Assembly: GCA_963556495.2 (NCBI GenBank)
Contig: OY747701.1
Span: 35,297,501 to 35,361,500 of the forward strand
DNA length: 64,000 bases
From: Valencia hispanica
Taxonomy: Eukaryota; Chordata; Actinopteri; Cyprinodontiformes; Valenciidae
Direction of reading: 5' to 3'
In this document: positions 1-11,329 of the stretch, piece after piece
How positions within the stretch are numbered: position 1 is the first letter of the stretch
Layout: the number at the start of each line of letters is the position of its first letter
The notes under the pieces: model-generated
Databases searched by the model: none
What the model saw: the letters and a program-made list of their open reading frames with translations, nothing else
What the model was told of the DNA's origin: nothing
Program-made: the position numbers and the translations under genes

Positions 1-73
1 GTAATCCACGTAATATTGGAGTGTTTGTGGTTTCATGTGTGAAGATCCTTTTCTCTTGCTCTGTGTGGAGCAG

Positions 74-3000
74 ATCTGTGATCCTGAACCTGGTGCTGCG
101 AGTTCAAAGAAATCGACGGGGAGTCGTCACTCATTCGTTTGAGAGTCGGTGCAGAGTTGTTCTGACTGTGGCCTGGATCTCCTTCACGCTTCTGATTACC
201 ATGTTTGTCCCAGACATGGCAGACGTCATCAGCGTTATTGGAGGAATCAGCGCCTTTTTCATCTTCATCTTCCCTGGTATGCAGAAACTTTATTTGCTCA
301 TCTGAACCAGCTTCAACCCAAATTTCTTGTTGGAAACTAGAAAAACTCAATGCAAACCACATTGTCAGCCTACCTCAAAATTTCAGCATTTGCACAATAA
401 AAAAAAGCTGATATAAACATTTACGGCTACTCTGCAGCTGCACATGGACTCAGTGTTCACAGCTTCAGCAGTTTTGAAGAGTTCTGGTATTAGAGATGCA
501 AGCTAGTATCCATATGTTTGTGTCTTCACAAGTGTACAATTCAAGTTTTTAAGTGTGTGTGGCAAAACATCTGGCAATGAATGGCGTGCAGATTGTTTTA
601 CAAAGGTATATTGTTTTCTTAAAAAAACAGCTTTGGGGTCAGATTAAAAGAAAAAAATTATTTATTTTTTAAATTTTATTATAGCAATTGCAATGCTGGA
701 GTCTTCATTCCTGTTAAACATTTCCACCTTTTATCATGTTACAAACACTAACACCAAGGTATTTTATTGGCAACTTATGTGGTACACTAACCCGTAATAG
801 CATATAATAGTTAAGTGGAAGGAACATTTTCCAAATGTTTTACAGATAAAAATCTAAAGTGTGGTTTGCATTTATATTCAACCCTTTACTCAGATACCCC
901 TAAATAAAAAGGGTAACAAAGTGTTAAGAGGTTGGCTAATGGTAAATAAAGTCCACCCCGGTCTTAGTTATTTTCAGTATAAACCCAGTTGTTCTGTGAA
1001 GTCCTCAGAAGTTTGTTCGAGAACAAACAGCATCATGAAGACAAAAGAACACAGCAGTCAGGTCAAAGTGGTTGAGAACAGTTAGCTTGTAAAGGAATAT
1101 TTTAAGCTTCACTGTTCAAGACTTAAAAATGGATATTCAGACACCCTTCATCAAATCTTCACACTTATGCCCTACTTTGGGTTATTCTAATAAAATAAAT
1201 GTAAAGCAGTGGTTTGTTGTGGAAATAAATGTCTTCTTCCCTTCATAGGAATGAGGCTGGAGTCTGCATCTGCGTTTTTCATGTTTTATTATGGCCAGTC
1301 TTAAACATGAGCCTATTTTGGCCAACGCTCGAACTCTCTCGCACCCAGCTCATGTCTGCCTTCTCTGCCAGCAGCTTCTGCCTTGAGTTTCCTGATGTTA
1401 TGTCTTCATTGGAAGGTTAACCAAAACACTCGTCACTGCTGAGGAGTCAGCAGTTAGATGAGAGTGGGTGAAAGGCCTCTTCCCTGACTCTAATGATTAG
1501 ATCAATATCATAGACTTAAATGGGCATGGATACCACATGAAACCCTTGAAAAGGACAGAATCAAGGTGAACATAATTTGCTAAACCACATTGGTGATCTG
1601 TCCATGATTTGCTTTGCTTCTCAAGGCCCACTGTCATTTATGTCTTGGATGTGTCTCCGCTCCTGCACACCTGATTCTTAAAATTGCATTACCTCCTCAA
1701 CAGATGCCTGTTAATGACCGCTAATTGAATTCAGGTATCTGGCAAAAGGAAAACACCTAAAACATGCAGGACATTGGGCCCTGAGAAGCAGAGTTGAGAA
1801 ACACAGCTTTAGCAAATTATCTTCAGTCATTTTGTTATCTGGCAGCAATTCACTAAAATTGATGTCAAGGGACTATACATTCAAAAAAACAAAACAAATC
1901 CAATTAAAATCCATTGAAATGCAATCCAATTTATTCCATAAAATACAACCAGTAGAACACATCCTAAACAAAAAAATACAGTTTAATTCAGTCCATTACT
2001 AATTGTAATCTAGTTTGATACAGTCAAATTAAGAATATTTTTATACTTAAAATTTGTACATCTGAATTATCTTCACTTTGATTTAATCCCTCATACTTAA
2101 AAAAGCATGAGGCAACAGAGATAAGAAAAACTCCCCTTTTAACAGGAGGGAAACTTCCAGCACAACTAGACTCCAGCATTTAGGAGTCAATGCTAGAACC
2201 AGACAGACAGTAATATCAGTCACTCACTTCACATCATTGCATTTATGTTTATTTCAAAAATTAAATGATTATCCACATGAATATGTGGTTAAACAATAAA
2301 TTTGCTTAATTGTTGAATTGATTATGCAATAAAAGCCATGTGGCGTTTTTTAAAATATTGTTTTTGTTTGGTTTTTTTATATGCTGCAGGTCTTTGCTTA
2401 GTGTTCACAATGCAAACTGAAGATGTCTCTCCAAGAGTCCGGTGAGTGTATCTAATGTATTGAAAGCATGGATTGGTCAGAGGGCACAGTCTATAACCCT
2501 CCAATAGACCTAGATATTCTTTAAAAACAATGTGTCTGGTAAAAAAAAACACTGTGAAATTTAAAACAGTTGAAGCAGCTGAAGATAAAAAATATAACGT
2601 GACATGTAAAATTTACTGTGCAGCTGGTTATATTTAAATATCCAAATCCCCCTTTTGATATTTTTTGTTTTTTTCTTTATCTCAAAGTATTCAGCCTGAT
2701 GTTGAAGATCTAATGGTGAACTGCTAAAGATCTTTTTTTATGTGAGTCCTTATGTAATAAAGCATTAAATGCCACAGTCAGCTATCTTGGGTCGTAATCT
2801 AAATTTCCTCTTTTATTTTTTGGAGCAACAGTTCATCAAAACAGCCATTCCACTGTACGTAAAATAATCTACAAGTGAAGAACAGTCAAAATGACTGCCA
2901 ACATGTTTAGGTATCGTTGTCTAAGTATTTTCTGAAAGCAGACCACAGAAGTGGGCTTTTGCTTTTACTGATAAGGAAGTAAATGGCTCAACAACCAGAA

Positions 3001-4092
3001 AAGGACTGTACAAGTTTCATAGGAAGTGTGGAACTAGGAAAAATTTGTTCTCCAAGTGAAACATAAAGACCAGACTTGAGCTTGTCAGTGAGAAACTAGA
3101 CAAAGACTAGTATATTTTTATTTGAGCACAAGTAAAATGTAGTGGTGCAAAGAAATAGTTGAAGTCAAAGTAAACTGTATTTAAAAAAAAAAAAGGCTTC
3201 CCAAGGTAATGAGTTACTGTGGGATTTAATTTGTAAAATGTAATCAGACACAAAATTAAAATGTTCAATTTCTAATATTTAAAAGAATAAAATGAATAAG
3301 AATAGTAAAACATAATTATCATTACAAAATTATAAATTCAGACAGAAGAAAAAACTATTTCCAGATCTAATTTTCATATATTTCTTTATAAACACAAAGC
3401 TTTTGAATTTTACTTGACTTCCAAATGGCTCATCAAACTCAGCAGAGAGAAAACAATAGAACAACGAAGCTTGTCTATTAACAAGAGGTCTCACATCAAC
3501 ATAAACTGTAGGTGTGTTTCTGTGTCTGGTGCATTTTTAGTCAAAACGTCTTCGTTCTCCATTCAAGTACCTCAGTAACTTGAGATGGGTAGAGTAGCCA
3601 GAAATTATACTCAGGTAAGAGTGGCGTTACTTCAGAATAATATTACTCAAGCTTGGTGCTGTAAAACTACTTGTAGACCAAAAATATTTTTTTCAGAAGG
3701 TTACTGGGGTAAATGTTACTAGTTGCTACCTACCTCTGGTTCCTGGTCCAACATACCTGAATAAGACGGCTGAATTACCTCCTCAGCATCCAGTCAAGTT
3801 CTGCAGAGTCCTGATGATGACCTGATTATTGATTCAGACGGGTTAAGCAGAGACACATCCAAAGTTGCAGGAGACCAGCTCTGAAGGACCACAGTTTGAC
3901 ACACCTCAGAATTGACCGACAGAATATTTTATTAAAGTCATCTGTTCTCATCTTTCTTATGACTCAGTGAGTTTTGTTTGTCATTGCAGGGATATTTTAA
4001 CCATGTGGGGGGCTGTAACAATCGTGGTTGGAGCTTTCATCTTTGGACAGAGCACCACCATTGCTGTGATGGAGATTTTCCACAAGTTCTAA
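74..4092 (+). CDS. slc38a8: SLC38-family amino-acid transporter, C-terminal three exons (partial gene), probably slc38a8
   Basis: The 5' part of the gene lies left of the window. Three exons join in phase: 74-276, 2390-2441 and 3990-4092 (stop TAA 4090-4092), with GT donors at 277 and 2442 and AG acceptors before 74, 2390 and 3990. Together they encode about 119 C-terminal residues with three hydrophobic segments: VVLTVAWISFTLLITMFVP, VISVIGGISAFFIFIFPGLC and WGAVTIVVGAFIFGQST. The order IGGISAFFIFIFPGLCL followed by GAFIFGQST is typical of the last transmembrane helices of sodium-coupled neutral amino-acid transporters (AAAP/SLC38 fold, plasma membrane or lysosome). SLC38A7 and SLC38A8 are the closest candidates. 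I prefer A8 from the short linker and the C-terminus ending at a phenylalanine soon after FGQST, but this rests on memory. The 52-nt middle exon is easily missed. The gene converges on cmtr2 and no break is visible. Confidence 0.75.
715..1110 (+). mobile_element. Decayed 5' end of a Tc1/mariner-type transposon (family A) in the slc38a8 intron
   Basis: This resembles the 5' non-coding part of a common fish Tc1-like element: a TTTTATTGG stretch, 'gtggaaggaac', 'ataaaaatctaaagtgtgg', 'cccctaaataaa' and a segment with 'ctgtgaagtcctcagaag' just before a would-be transposase start (ATG 1035). The same ordered landmarks recur at 54270-54590, so the two are copies of one family. No open transposase and no matching right end follow here. 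Confidence 0.5.
1111..2389. other. Intron sequence of the transporter gene, no recognised content
   Basis: This is the rest of the intron between the first two visible exons. It is AT-rich with scattered A and T runs. The longest open frame (63 codons from 1229) has no recognisable protein character. I see no RNA gene. Confidence 0.5.
2442..3989. other. Last intron of the transporter gene, with a weak hAT-like repeat near 3570-3720
   Basis: AT-rich intron. The segment from about 3575 ('gatgggtagagtagccag', then repeated 'ttactcaagc'-type words) resembles a widespread fish non-autonomous repeat built of TACTCAAGTA-like words. A related but not identical stretch lies at 26770-26950. The rest is unremarkable. 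Confidence 0.35.
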
Positions 4093-5829
4093 GCTTAACA
4101 AATCAGTTCCTCTGCAGCAGACCATTGCCTCTTCTGCAGAACTGAACATTGAATTTGTATAGCTGGCTTTTACTTGTACATTTAAAAAATTTTTTCCTTC
4201 ATAAACCTAGCTAAAAATATGTCGATAGTGTCTGTTTGACTGTGCTTGTGTGATGTACAATTCTCAATTTGAATGTATTGTATTTTAAAAGGAACAAGTT
4301 TTTAAAATGAGTCTGTATAAATATATTTGATTATGGTTAAATGGGATTGTAGCAGAAGTCCTATACAAAAAGTCTGTTTGAATATTCATTTATTCTTATT
4401 GAATCCTGCTAGGGGGCGGTATTGCACCATTTATAAATTACTGAACTGTAATTTCCCCCCCATCCACATCATGTGTGAAACTGTTTATTGTCAATTTAGG
4501 CAAGAGAAAACAAGCTGTTTTCCTGCTTCTGCTCGTCTCTGTTAGTTTTGACATGCATGGGGTTTGTTTACGTGAAATGAGCAAGCTGCAAGACGATATT
4601 TTAAATGCAAAATAACGAGTTCATTATGCTGGAAATGTTCATACATCCAGGATACTCAATACATCTCTATGATGTTTTTGCTCTGCCATGAATCACAGCA
4701 GCGGTATAAATCTGCAGCTGAGGTGTGCAGAATTGAACTGTTCTTTTTTAAAATTTATTATTCATTTCAAGCTTAAATAAGTTTCGGGTCACAGCTTGCA
4801 AGCATGCACAGGTGAAGTGATTTACAGTGAATCTACAAACTGATTGTGTCAGAGTCTGGACTCAGAGAGGTGTGATTACCAGCAGCATATAAGGGAGAAA
4901 TGCAAGAGGCATGCAGATATCTGCCTAAACTCAGATAAACAGAAACAGATTTTTACGCATAAAAATACATAGCAGCTTTTATAGGTTCTTCTGTTATGTA
5001 ATGGATGTTTTCATCTTGCATAGACCTACTTGTAGGGGCAAAACCTGTGACACTCTGCTTGTGTTTAGTCCTCGGGATTATAGTTTGACCTGGCCAAATG
5101 CCTAAATCCATTAAATGCAGCAGGGACAAAATGCTTGAAAATCCCAAATCATGCAGCTGCTCTCTGTGTAAACCAGCCTGCTGGCTTTATAAAGTAGACA
5201 CAGTTATAACTAGCATAAAGCTTTCAAAAGATTAACACCTCTCCTGTTGGGACACATCTGAAAACAAATGTGAATTTTCTGTCTGGAAAGATAAGTTTTA
5301 ACTTAATTTTATTTTTCTAGTCATTATTCAGCAATAACAGGGAAATGTTGACAGCAGCTATCACTGAGTGGAAAGATGAGATGAGTTTCATTACTTTCAC
5401 AGCTTCTTGGTCATAAAGCAAAATAGAGAAATTAGCTTTTATTGCTGTGCTGTAGATCCAAACCCCATGCTTTAATTGGCTCATGTGAACCTGCATGACT
5501 TTGGGCATATTTGAAATAAACTGGGGCTTTTTCTTGGTTATGTTTAAGTTTTAAGGTACAGATGTAAGAAACTGTTATCGACATGCCAATTTGTTTTACT
5601 AAAAGGAAGAAGAAAAGCTCCTTTTTGTGTTTGTATAACTGGTCCCAGTCAGCATCACTGCCATGTTAATTTGGAGGGTTTTGATGCTTCATTTAATTCA
5701 TTTGTTTTACAGACTGAAATGATGATACAGTAGAACATGCAACTTTAACTTTTTCGTGGATTTCTTTATATCTTCACAGTTTGCAAATTATACTGGCTTA
5801 AAGACCCCCAGTAATATCTGGTTATATGC
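4093..5829. other. 3' UTR and downstream DNA of the transporter gene, no gene seen
   Basis: This holds the 3' UTR after the TAA at 4092 and then intergenic DNA. No canonical AATAAA was spotted in the first 300 bases, so the end of the transcript is not fixed. Open frames are under 75 codons and lack protein character. Confidence 0.5.
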
Positions 5830-6335
5830 CCCTTAACACATTCCACCTTCACCAAACAATGCAGCCACATGCAAGCTTCTGGTGAAATTCTGGTTGGATA
5901 ATTGACGTCTCTTCTTGGTAGAACAGGTAGATTTTATATCAACTGGTTGTCTTCCTGGCACAGACCCTTCTTTTAAACATAGTCTACATACTTTCAACAA
6001 GGTTGTGGCCTCAGCTTTGAGGCTGTCTTTCAATACTTAATGTAAGCCTTAAAGAACAATTTTTTTAAATATTTTTGGGATCATTGTCCTGCTGGAACAC
6101 AAAACTGTGTCCAAGTTTCAACCATCTGACAGAAGCTGTCAAACTCAGATGACAGAAAGTTGGTTAGAGTACACTTGAAAACGTTTTGTCTCTCATCCAA
6201 GAGGGTTCTTCAGTTCTGAAAACTGGATTGGGAGTATCAGATTTATAAGTCTAAGGTTAAGGCTCACTAATGGGGCTATCGTTATTCCTGATGGAGGGTA
6301 TCAGGGTTGCGTAAGCTTCAAAGCACTAAGCAATC
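5830..6335 (-). mobile_element. Decayed DNA-transposon relic plus an unclassified fish repeat
   Basis: The segment around 6080 ('tcattgtcctgctggaaca') reads like the reverse complement of part of a Tc1-like transposase region. From about 6170 to 6330 ('acgttttgtctctcatccaagagg', 'ctcactaatggggctatc') it resembles another common fish interspersed repeat that abuts the 5' truncation of the L2 element. No frame is open. Classification is from memory. Confidence 0.35.
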
Positions 6336-6339
6336 TCGG

Positions 6340-8415
6340 TGATGTGGCATTCTCCTCAGTGAGGCCCACCATATGTGTTTTTGACCCGATTCCCACTTCC
6401 TTTTTGAAGCAATTTTATGGATCTTTTAGAGATGAGATTTTAACCATGATGAATTGCTCCCTTCAGACGGGGATCTTTCTTGCCGCCTTTAAAGGGGCGG
6501 TAGTGAGGCCCCTGTTGAAGAAGAGCAATTTAGATTTTAATGATTTTAACAATTTTAGACCGGTATCTAACTTAGCTTTTTTAAGCAAAATTTTAGAAAA
6601 AATTGTTTTAATTCAACTTAATGATTTTATTAATGAGCACAATGTCCTGGAGAAATTTCAGTCAGGTTTTAGGGTGAACCACAGCACAGAGACGGCCCTT
6701 CTGAAGATTTTAAATGATTTTAGATTAAACTATGATGCACAGAGGGTGACAGGGTTGGTTCTACTGGATCTAAGCGCTGCCTTCGATGCAGTAGACCACA
6801 CTATTCTTTTAACTCGTTTAAAACAGATTGGCCTCTCTGGTGCTGTTCACAAATGATTCATTTCCTATCTAACAGTCAGGACTTTTATGGTAAGTTTAGA
6901 TACCTGCTCCTCTAAGGTCCACAAGATCACATGTGGTGTGCCCCAGGGTTCAATTTTAGGCCCAGTGCTTTTTAACCTTTATATGCTCACTCTTGGCAGT
7001 GTCATCAGAAGACATGGAGTTAACTTTCACAGTTATGCTGATGATACACAGCTGTACATCTCCATGCCTCCTGATGACACACGGCCAATGGATGCACTTT
7101 TTAATTGCATTTTAGACATTAAATCCTGGATGGCAGAAAACTTTCTCCAGCTCAACCAGGACAAAACTGAAGTTTTAGTCATCGGTCCTGAGGCTCAGAA
7201 AGATAAACTTTTACCAAAACTTCAATCACTGACATTTAATCCTTTACAAGTGAAGAATCTGGGCGTTATTTTTGACTCTGAGCTGACTTTTATTCCTCAC
7301 ATAAAAAATATTACTAAAAAAGGTTTTTATCAACTAAAGAACATCGCCAGAGTCCGCCCCATTCTCTCTCGGGCCAATACGGAGACACTGAGGCATGCTT
7401 TTATCTCCAGTAGAATTGATTACTGTAATGCCCTGCTTTCTGGTCTTCCCAAAAAGAGTATATCAGGTTTACAACTACTACAAAATTCAGCAGCACGTGT
7501 CCTGACGAAGACCAGGAGGCGGGAGCACATTACACCGGTCTTAAAATCATTGCATTGGCTCCCCGTACATTTCAGGATCGACTTTAAGGTTCTTTTAATG
7601 GTTTTTAAGTGTCTTAATGGTCTTGGGCCTTCTTATCTCTCTGAACTGCTTTTATTATATAAACCTTTGCGGTCTCTGCGCTCCTCTGGCAGCCGTCTCC
7701 TTGTCACCCCAAAAGTCAGGACACACACTCATGGCGAGGCGTCTTTCTGTTATTATGGCCCTCACCTCTGGAACAGGCTGCCAGAGAACCTCAGGGCTGC
7801 AGAGAACGTTCATGTTTTTAAGAGCAGGCTCAAGACTCACCTTTTTAGCTTAGCTTTTAACTGATTATTATTTATTACTGTTTGTTTAATTGCTCTGCAT
7901 GTTTTATATGATTGTTTTTATCAGTTTTACTATTTAATCTTAGCACATTAATTTACTGTTTATTTTTATACTTTAATTTTTCTTAATCCCCGTTCCAGTG
8001 TTTCCTCTGTGGGAGCCCTCTGCCCCGGGAGCGGTGGTCGGCTGTAGCTGCCTGGGTGCTCTCCAGGTGGAGCTTGGGTGGAGATGGGGGTCTTGGCCTT
8101 GCCTCCACTGGGTGCCCTGTGTCAGTGCCTCGGCTGCTGCTGTTAATCTACCGCTGCCGGGGCAGATGGCTCCTCTGATGGCGTTTCCTTCCTACACTCG
8201 GCCCAATGTCCTTTTTTACTTTTTCTTTTAACTGTGTGTGTGCATGGGAGATGGGTTGGGGGGAGGGGGGGTATAACTGTGACCATGCTTTTAAATCTGT
8301 GGGGGAGGGAAGGGAAGGTGGTTTTATGTGGCGTCATTTTAATCTGTAAAGCACTTTGTGATGCAACTTCTTGTATGAAAAGCGCTTTATAAATAAAGTT
8401 TGATTTGATTTGATT
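6340..8415 (+). mobile_element. 5'-truncated L2-clade LINE with a nearly open reverse transcriptase
   Basis: One frame runs from 6344 to 7864 and is broken only by a TGA at 6854-6856. The reading resumes in the same frame (HK, stop, FISYL), so this is a nonsense codon rather than a frameshift, probably an old Trp TGG. Visible RT motifs in order are DPIPTSFLK, LLKKSN, FRPVSNL, QSGFR, LDLSAAFDAVDH, GVPQGSILGP, the catalytic [12 protein letters not shown], then LQLLQNSAARVLT, SLHWLPV, IDFKVLLMVFKCLNGLGPSYL and LWNRLPENLR near the end. The endonuclease domain is missing. The 3' UTR ends near 8415 in an A/T-rich repeat of TTTGATT units, the usual L2-type tail. The element is dead but young-looking. 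Confidence 0.88.
6344..7864 (+). pseudogene. L2-type reverse transcriptase, 5'-truncated, with one in-frame stop
   Basis: This is the coding remnant of the LINE above, 506 codons including the internal TGA at 6854-6856. It covers the RT fingers, palm (YADD near 7036) and thumb plus the C-terminal conserved block. The start at 6344 (GTG) is just the truncation point, not a genuine initiator. Its role in an intact element would be target-primed reverse transcription of the LINE RNA. It cannot make full-length protein now. Confidence 0.85.
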
Positions 8416-8429
8416 AAAGGTGAAATGAC

Positions 8430-9290
8430 CCAGGTTATGTAACTATGCGCTGTTTGGGCCAGATGCCTAAATGTGTGAGATTTGGTGAAACTTCTTGGGT
8501 AGGCAACTCAAGGCTGAATTGTATGTGCTTTGGATGAGAGACCAACCATTTTCAAGACAAGAAAAGTCCAGTTGCCTTCATTTAAACTCTCAAGAATATC
8601 ATGTCCTGTATAACTGAGAATCTACACCAATGTATTGGTTAGAGTAGGAACCATCAAGGCTCAAAACTCCCGCTGTCCACAGTGAAGCTAATTCAACATT
8701 TATAAGGACTCAGAGAGTACGCATCAAGACAAAAGCACCTGCTCCAGAATTGACAGGTTCAAACCTTGTTGAAATTTGAAACCGACCATACGGATGTACC
8801 AAATGCCTACAGGAGAAAGGTTTTATGGTCACAGAAGACGAACAATGTTTCCACAGTGACAGGAAGAATGTTTGTAAAAGTTAAGATGAGGCTTTGAAAC
8901 CTAGGGACCCTGAAATAATTGTCCTGCATGGAAGTGGTAGCATGATGCCGTGGGTATGTTTTGCTGCCAGTGGTTCTAGAGCATTGCAGAAATTTAATAA
9001 AATAATAATAATGAAAACAGAGGACTACCTCTAAATTCCTCAGCTTTATCTCAACTGAACGGACAGTTGAAACTTGGACACAGTAGGGTGTTCAAATATC
9101 CAACCAGCATCACGCCAGGCTATTGATGGCTATAAAAGTTTGGGGATTATCTGCTGACATTCAACCAAATTTTAGTGGGGGTGCATGTATATATTTGACC
9201 ATTTATGCTTAAATCTGTAAATTAGAGAAGATGTCAAATAAATTAAAACCTTTGCACCCAATTCTTGTTTTTACAATTTTTCCCCAACCA
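8430..9290 (+). mobile_element. Decayed Tc1-type transposon
   Basis: A shattered transposase can be read on the + strand. Near 8930 the frame gives HGSGSMMPWVCFAASGSRALQ, which matches the GGGSVMVWGCF-type block downstream of the first catalytic Asp in Tc1 transposases. Flanking text lacks an open frame. The right edge near 9250-9290 is AT-rich, with no clear terminal repeat. Confidence 0.55.
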
Positions 9291-10020
9291 GAAACAAATA
9301 GGTTCAATTACATTTTTAATGCACAGACTTAGACAATGATGTCCACAATGAGTTTATTAAAACTTCTGACCTTGAGCCAAATACCCATCATCACATAATT
9401 ACAGATGATAATTTTTACTTAAACCCAGACTCAAAGTACCATCAAAAACACACAAACAATCAATTGCACAAAGGTTTTAAAGCTGAAATAATGTCGGAGT
9501 CTGAATGTGCCAGAATATTGTTGCTAAAGGCTGAGACACTGAAAAGTCAGAGTTTAAATAGTGGCCTTAAATATAATTTCACAAAGGTCATCCTGGTGTT
9601 TTGTATGGCTGGTTTAAACCGACGGACTGAAACCTCTAACAAGGCTGGAATCCTAAATGATTCTCTGCATTAGATTATTTCAGCTTCAGAAAAATAATTT
9701 CAAGCCCTCATCATTATGCCAGCCCTCCCTGGAGGAAGATTACTTGTTGTACAGGCTTGTTGCAGTGTTAATTAGTTAAATGGTATATCGTGGCAGCATA
9801 CCTTTTTAACATAAATTGCTTCTGATAAGAGCCTTAGCAGGACACCAGAGTGAAAATTGATGGTTTAACTTCTGTGTGTTGGCATAGGGCATGGACAGTC
9901 TCTCTGCAGCCTCAGATGAAGTGCATGTATGCACATGACCTTGTTTTCCTCACATCAAAGTGATGTACGTAATGACATCCAGCTTCCCATCCCTTATTGA
10001 AATGGTGACCTCTGGACTAA
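9291..10020. other. Intergenic DNA, nothing recognised
   Basis: AT-rich sequence between two transposon relics. The longest frame (69 codons from 9464) has no protein-like character. Confidence 0.5.
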
Positions 10021-10029
10021 CCTCTGAGA

Positions 10030-10700
10030 CATAATCGATTCAGTTCTCAGGTACAGGAGACCACTGTCAGCCCGTGTGTGTTGCAGATCAGAATTAGCTC
10101 GCATCTTTTAAAACCTTTGACTGGGGTTTGTTACAAGGTCTTTTCAAAGTAATACTTGGAAAAAATAAAGCAAACGTATGTGAGACTGAAAATTTAGTCA
10201 ATTTTCCTGGCAGAAAGCTCAACAAGCTCTGACAGATTGTGTGAAGACTGTCCCTGAACATCAATTTTCGAGTCCTACTACATATTCTCACTTTGATTAA
10301 AGGCTGAACTTCAACTAGGCCATTCCAACTCACAAATATGCCTTGATCTAAACCCTTCCATCTATTTAGCATCAAGGTTCTGCTGAAAGAAGAACCCCCA
10401 TCCCTCTCACTGATTTTTTTCAGCAATGCCTTGTAGTAAACTACATTAAAACTCGCATCAATTCTGACCAGATTTATTCTGCCTGCTGTAGAAAAGCATG
10501 TTGCTACCATCATGTTTTACCATGGAGATGGTGTGTTCAGGGAGCAGGATTATCTTTGCAAGAAGCTTCATATCTATAACAGTGTTATAGTTAGCCGTCA
10601 ACCAAGGGAAACGCAATATGATGGATTTAATAATAATCTGCTGAATTGAGAGCCACATGGAGAATCTGTCCTTCAAAAGATCTTAAACAGAAGTTTCCCC
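10030..10700 (-). mobile_element. Decayed Tc1-like transposon, reverse orientation
   Basis: The + strand near 10497-10530 ('catgttgctaccatcatg', 'accatggagatggtgtgttc') matches the reverse complement of a transposase stretch common in fish Tc1-like relics (sense strand '...gcagcatcatgct...'). The 139-codon minus-strand frame 10094-10513 overlaps it but is not the transposase frame. Confidence 0.4.
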
Positions 10701-10959
10701 CCTTTGATAGTGAAAAATAGTCTGCATCGACAGAAGTGTCCGCAATTCCAGATAAAAACACTGTAATGTCATGTGTCATGCCAGTAGGGGATGACAACCC
10801 AAACATTAAGGACGTAATTCTTACATGGCTAAAGCAGTGGTAACTTAAAAGATTTTCCAAAACAAGATATTTGTTTTTGTCATTCACGTCTTTATATTAC
10901 ATTAGAAGTCTAAATGAAACCGACCCAGGACAAAGTGAGTCTAATGTGAAAAAAACATA

Positions 10960-11325
10960 AAAGCATGTGTAGTTGTGGTGTCTAGCTCTAAAAGTGATAG
11001 TGGCATGCACAAATTAGGCCTCACTGTCACCATGTCTGATAATCTTCAAATATCCAATTATTCAGATCCACCACTAACTGAGGTTTTAAAAACTCCCTCC
11101 ACCTCAAAAAGCATTTTAAAAAATCCTGATTTCCTAAGATTAGAAATTCAAAGGCAGCTCTTAATGACTGACGCAATCTGCTGGGATTCCTTAAATTGGA
11201 AACTTTTTAACTGATTGGAATGTTTGTATAATTGTATTGAAATGACTTCTTGTTAAGTGCCTTGAGATGACATCTGTTGTGAATTGGCGCTATATAAATA
11301 AACTGAATTGAAATTGAATTGAATT
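10960..11325 (+). mobile_element. 3' end of a LINE-type element (family B)
   Basis: A frame 10975-11214 ends in WKLFN-stop. It is followed by a short 3' UTR reading 'gtgccttgagatgacatc' and 'ggcgctatataaataaac' and by a tail of TGAATTGAATT units at 11300-11325. The same UTR words occur in reverse complement at 50190-50290, so this is a repeated 3' terminus. I cannot name the family with certainty. Confidence 0.55.
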
Positions 11326-11329
11326 AATT

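Noticed and set aside
10094..10513. 139-codon minus-strand frame
   Set aside because: It overlaps a decayed Tc1-like relic and is not in the transposase frame.
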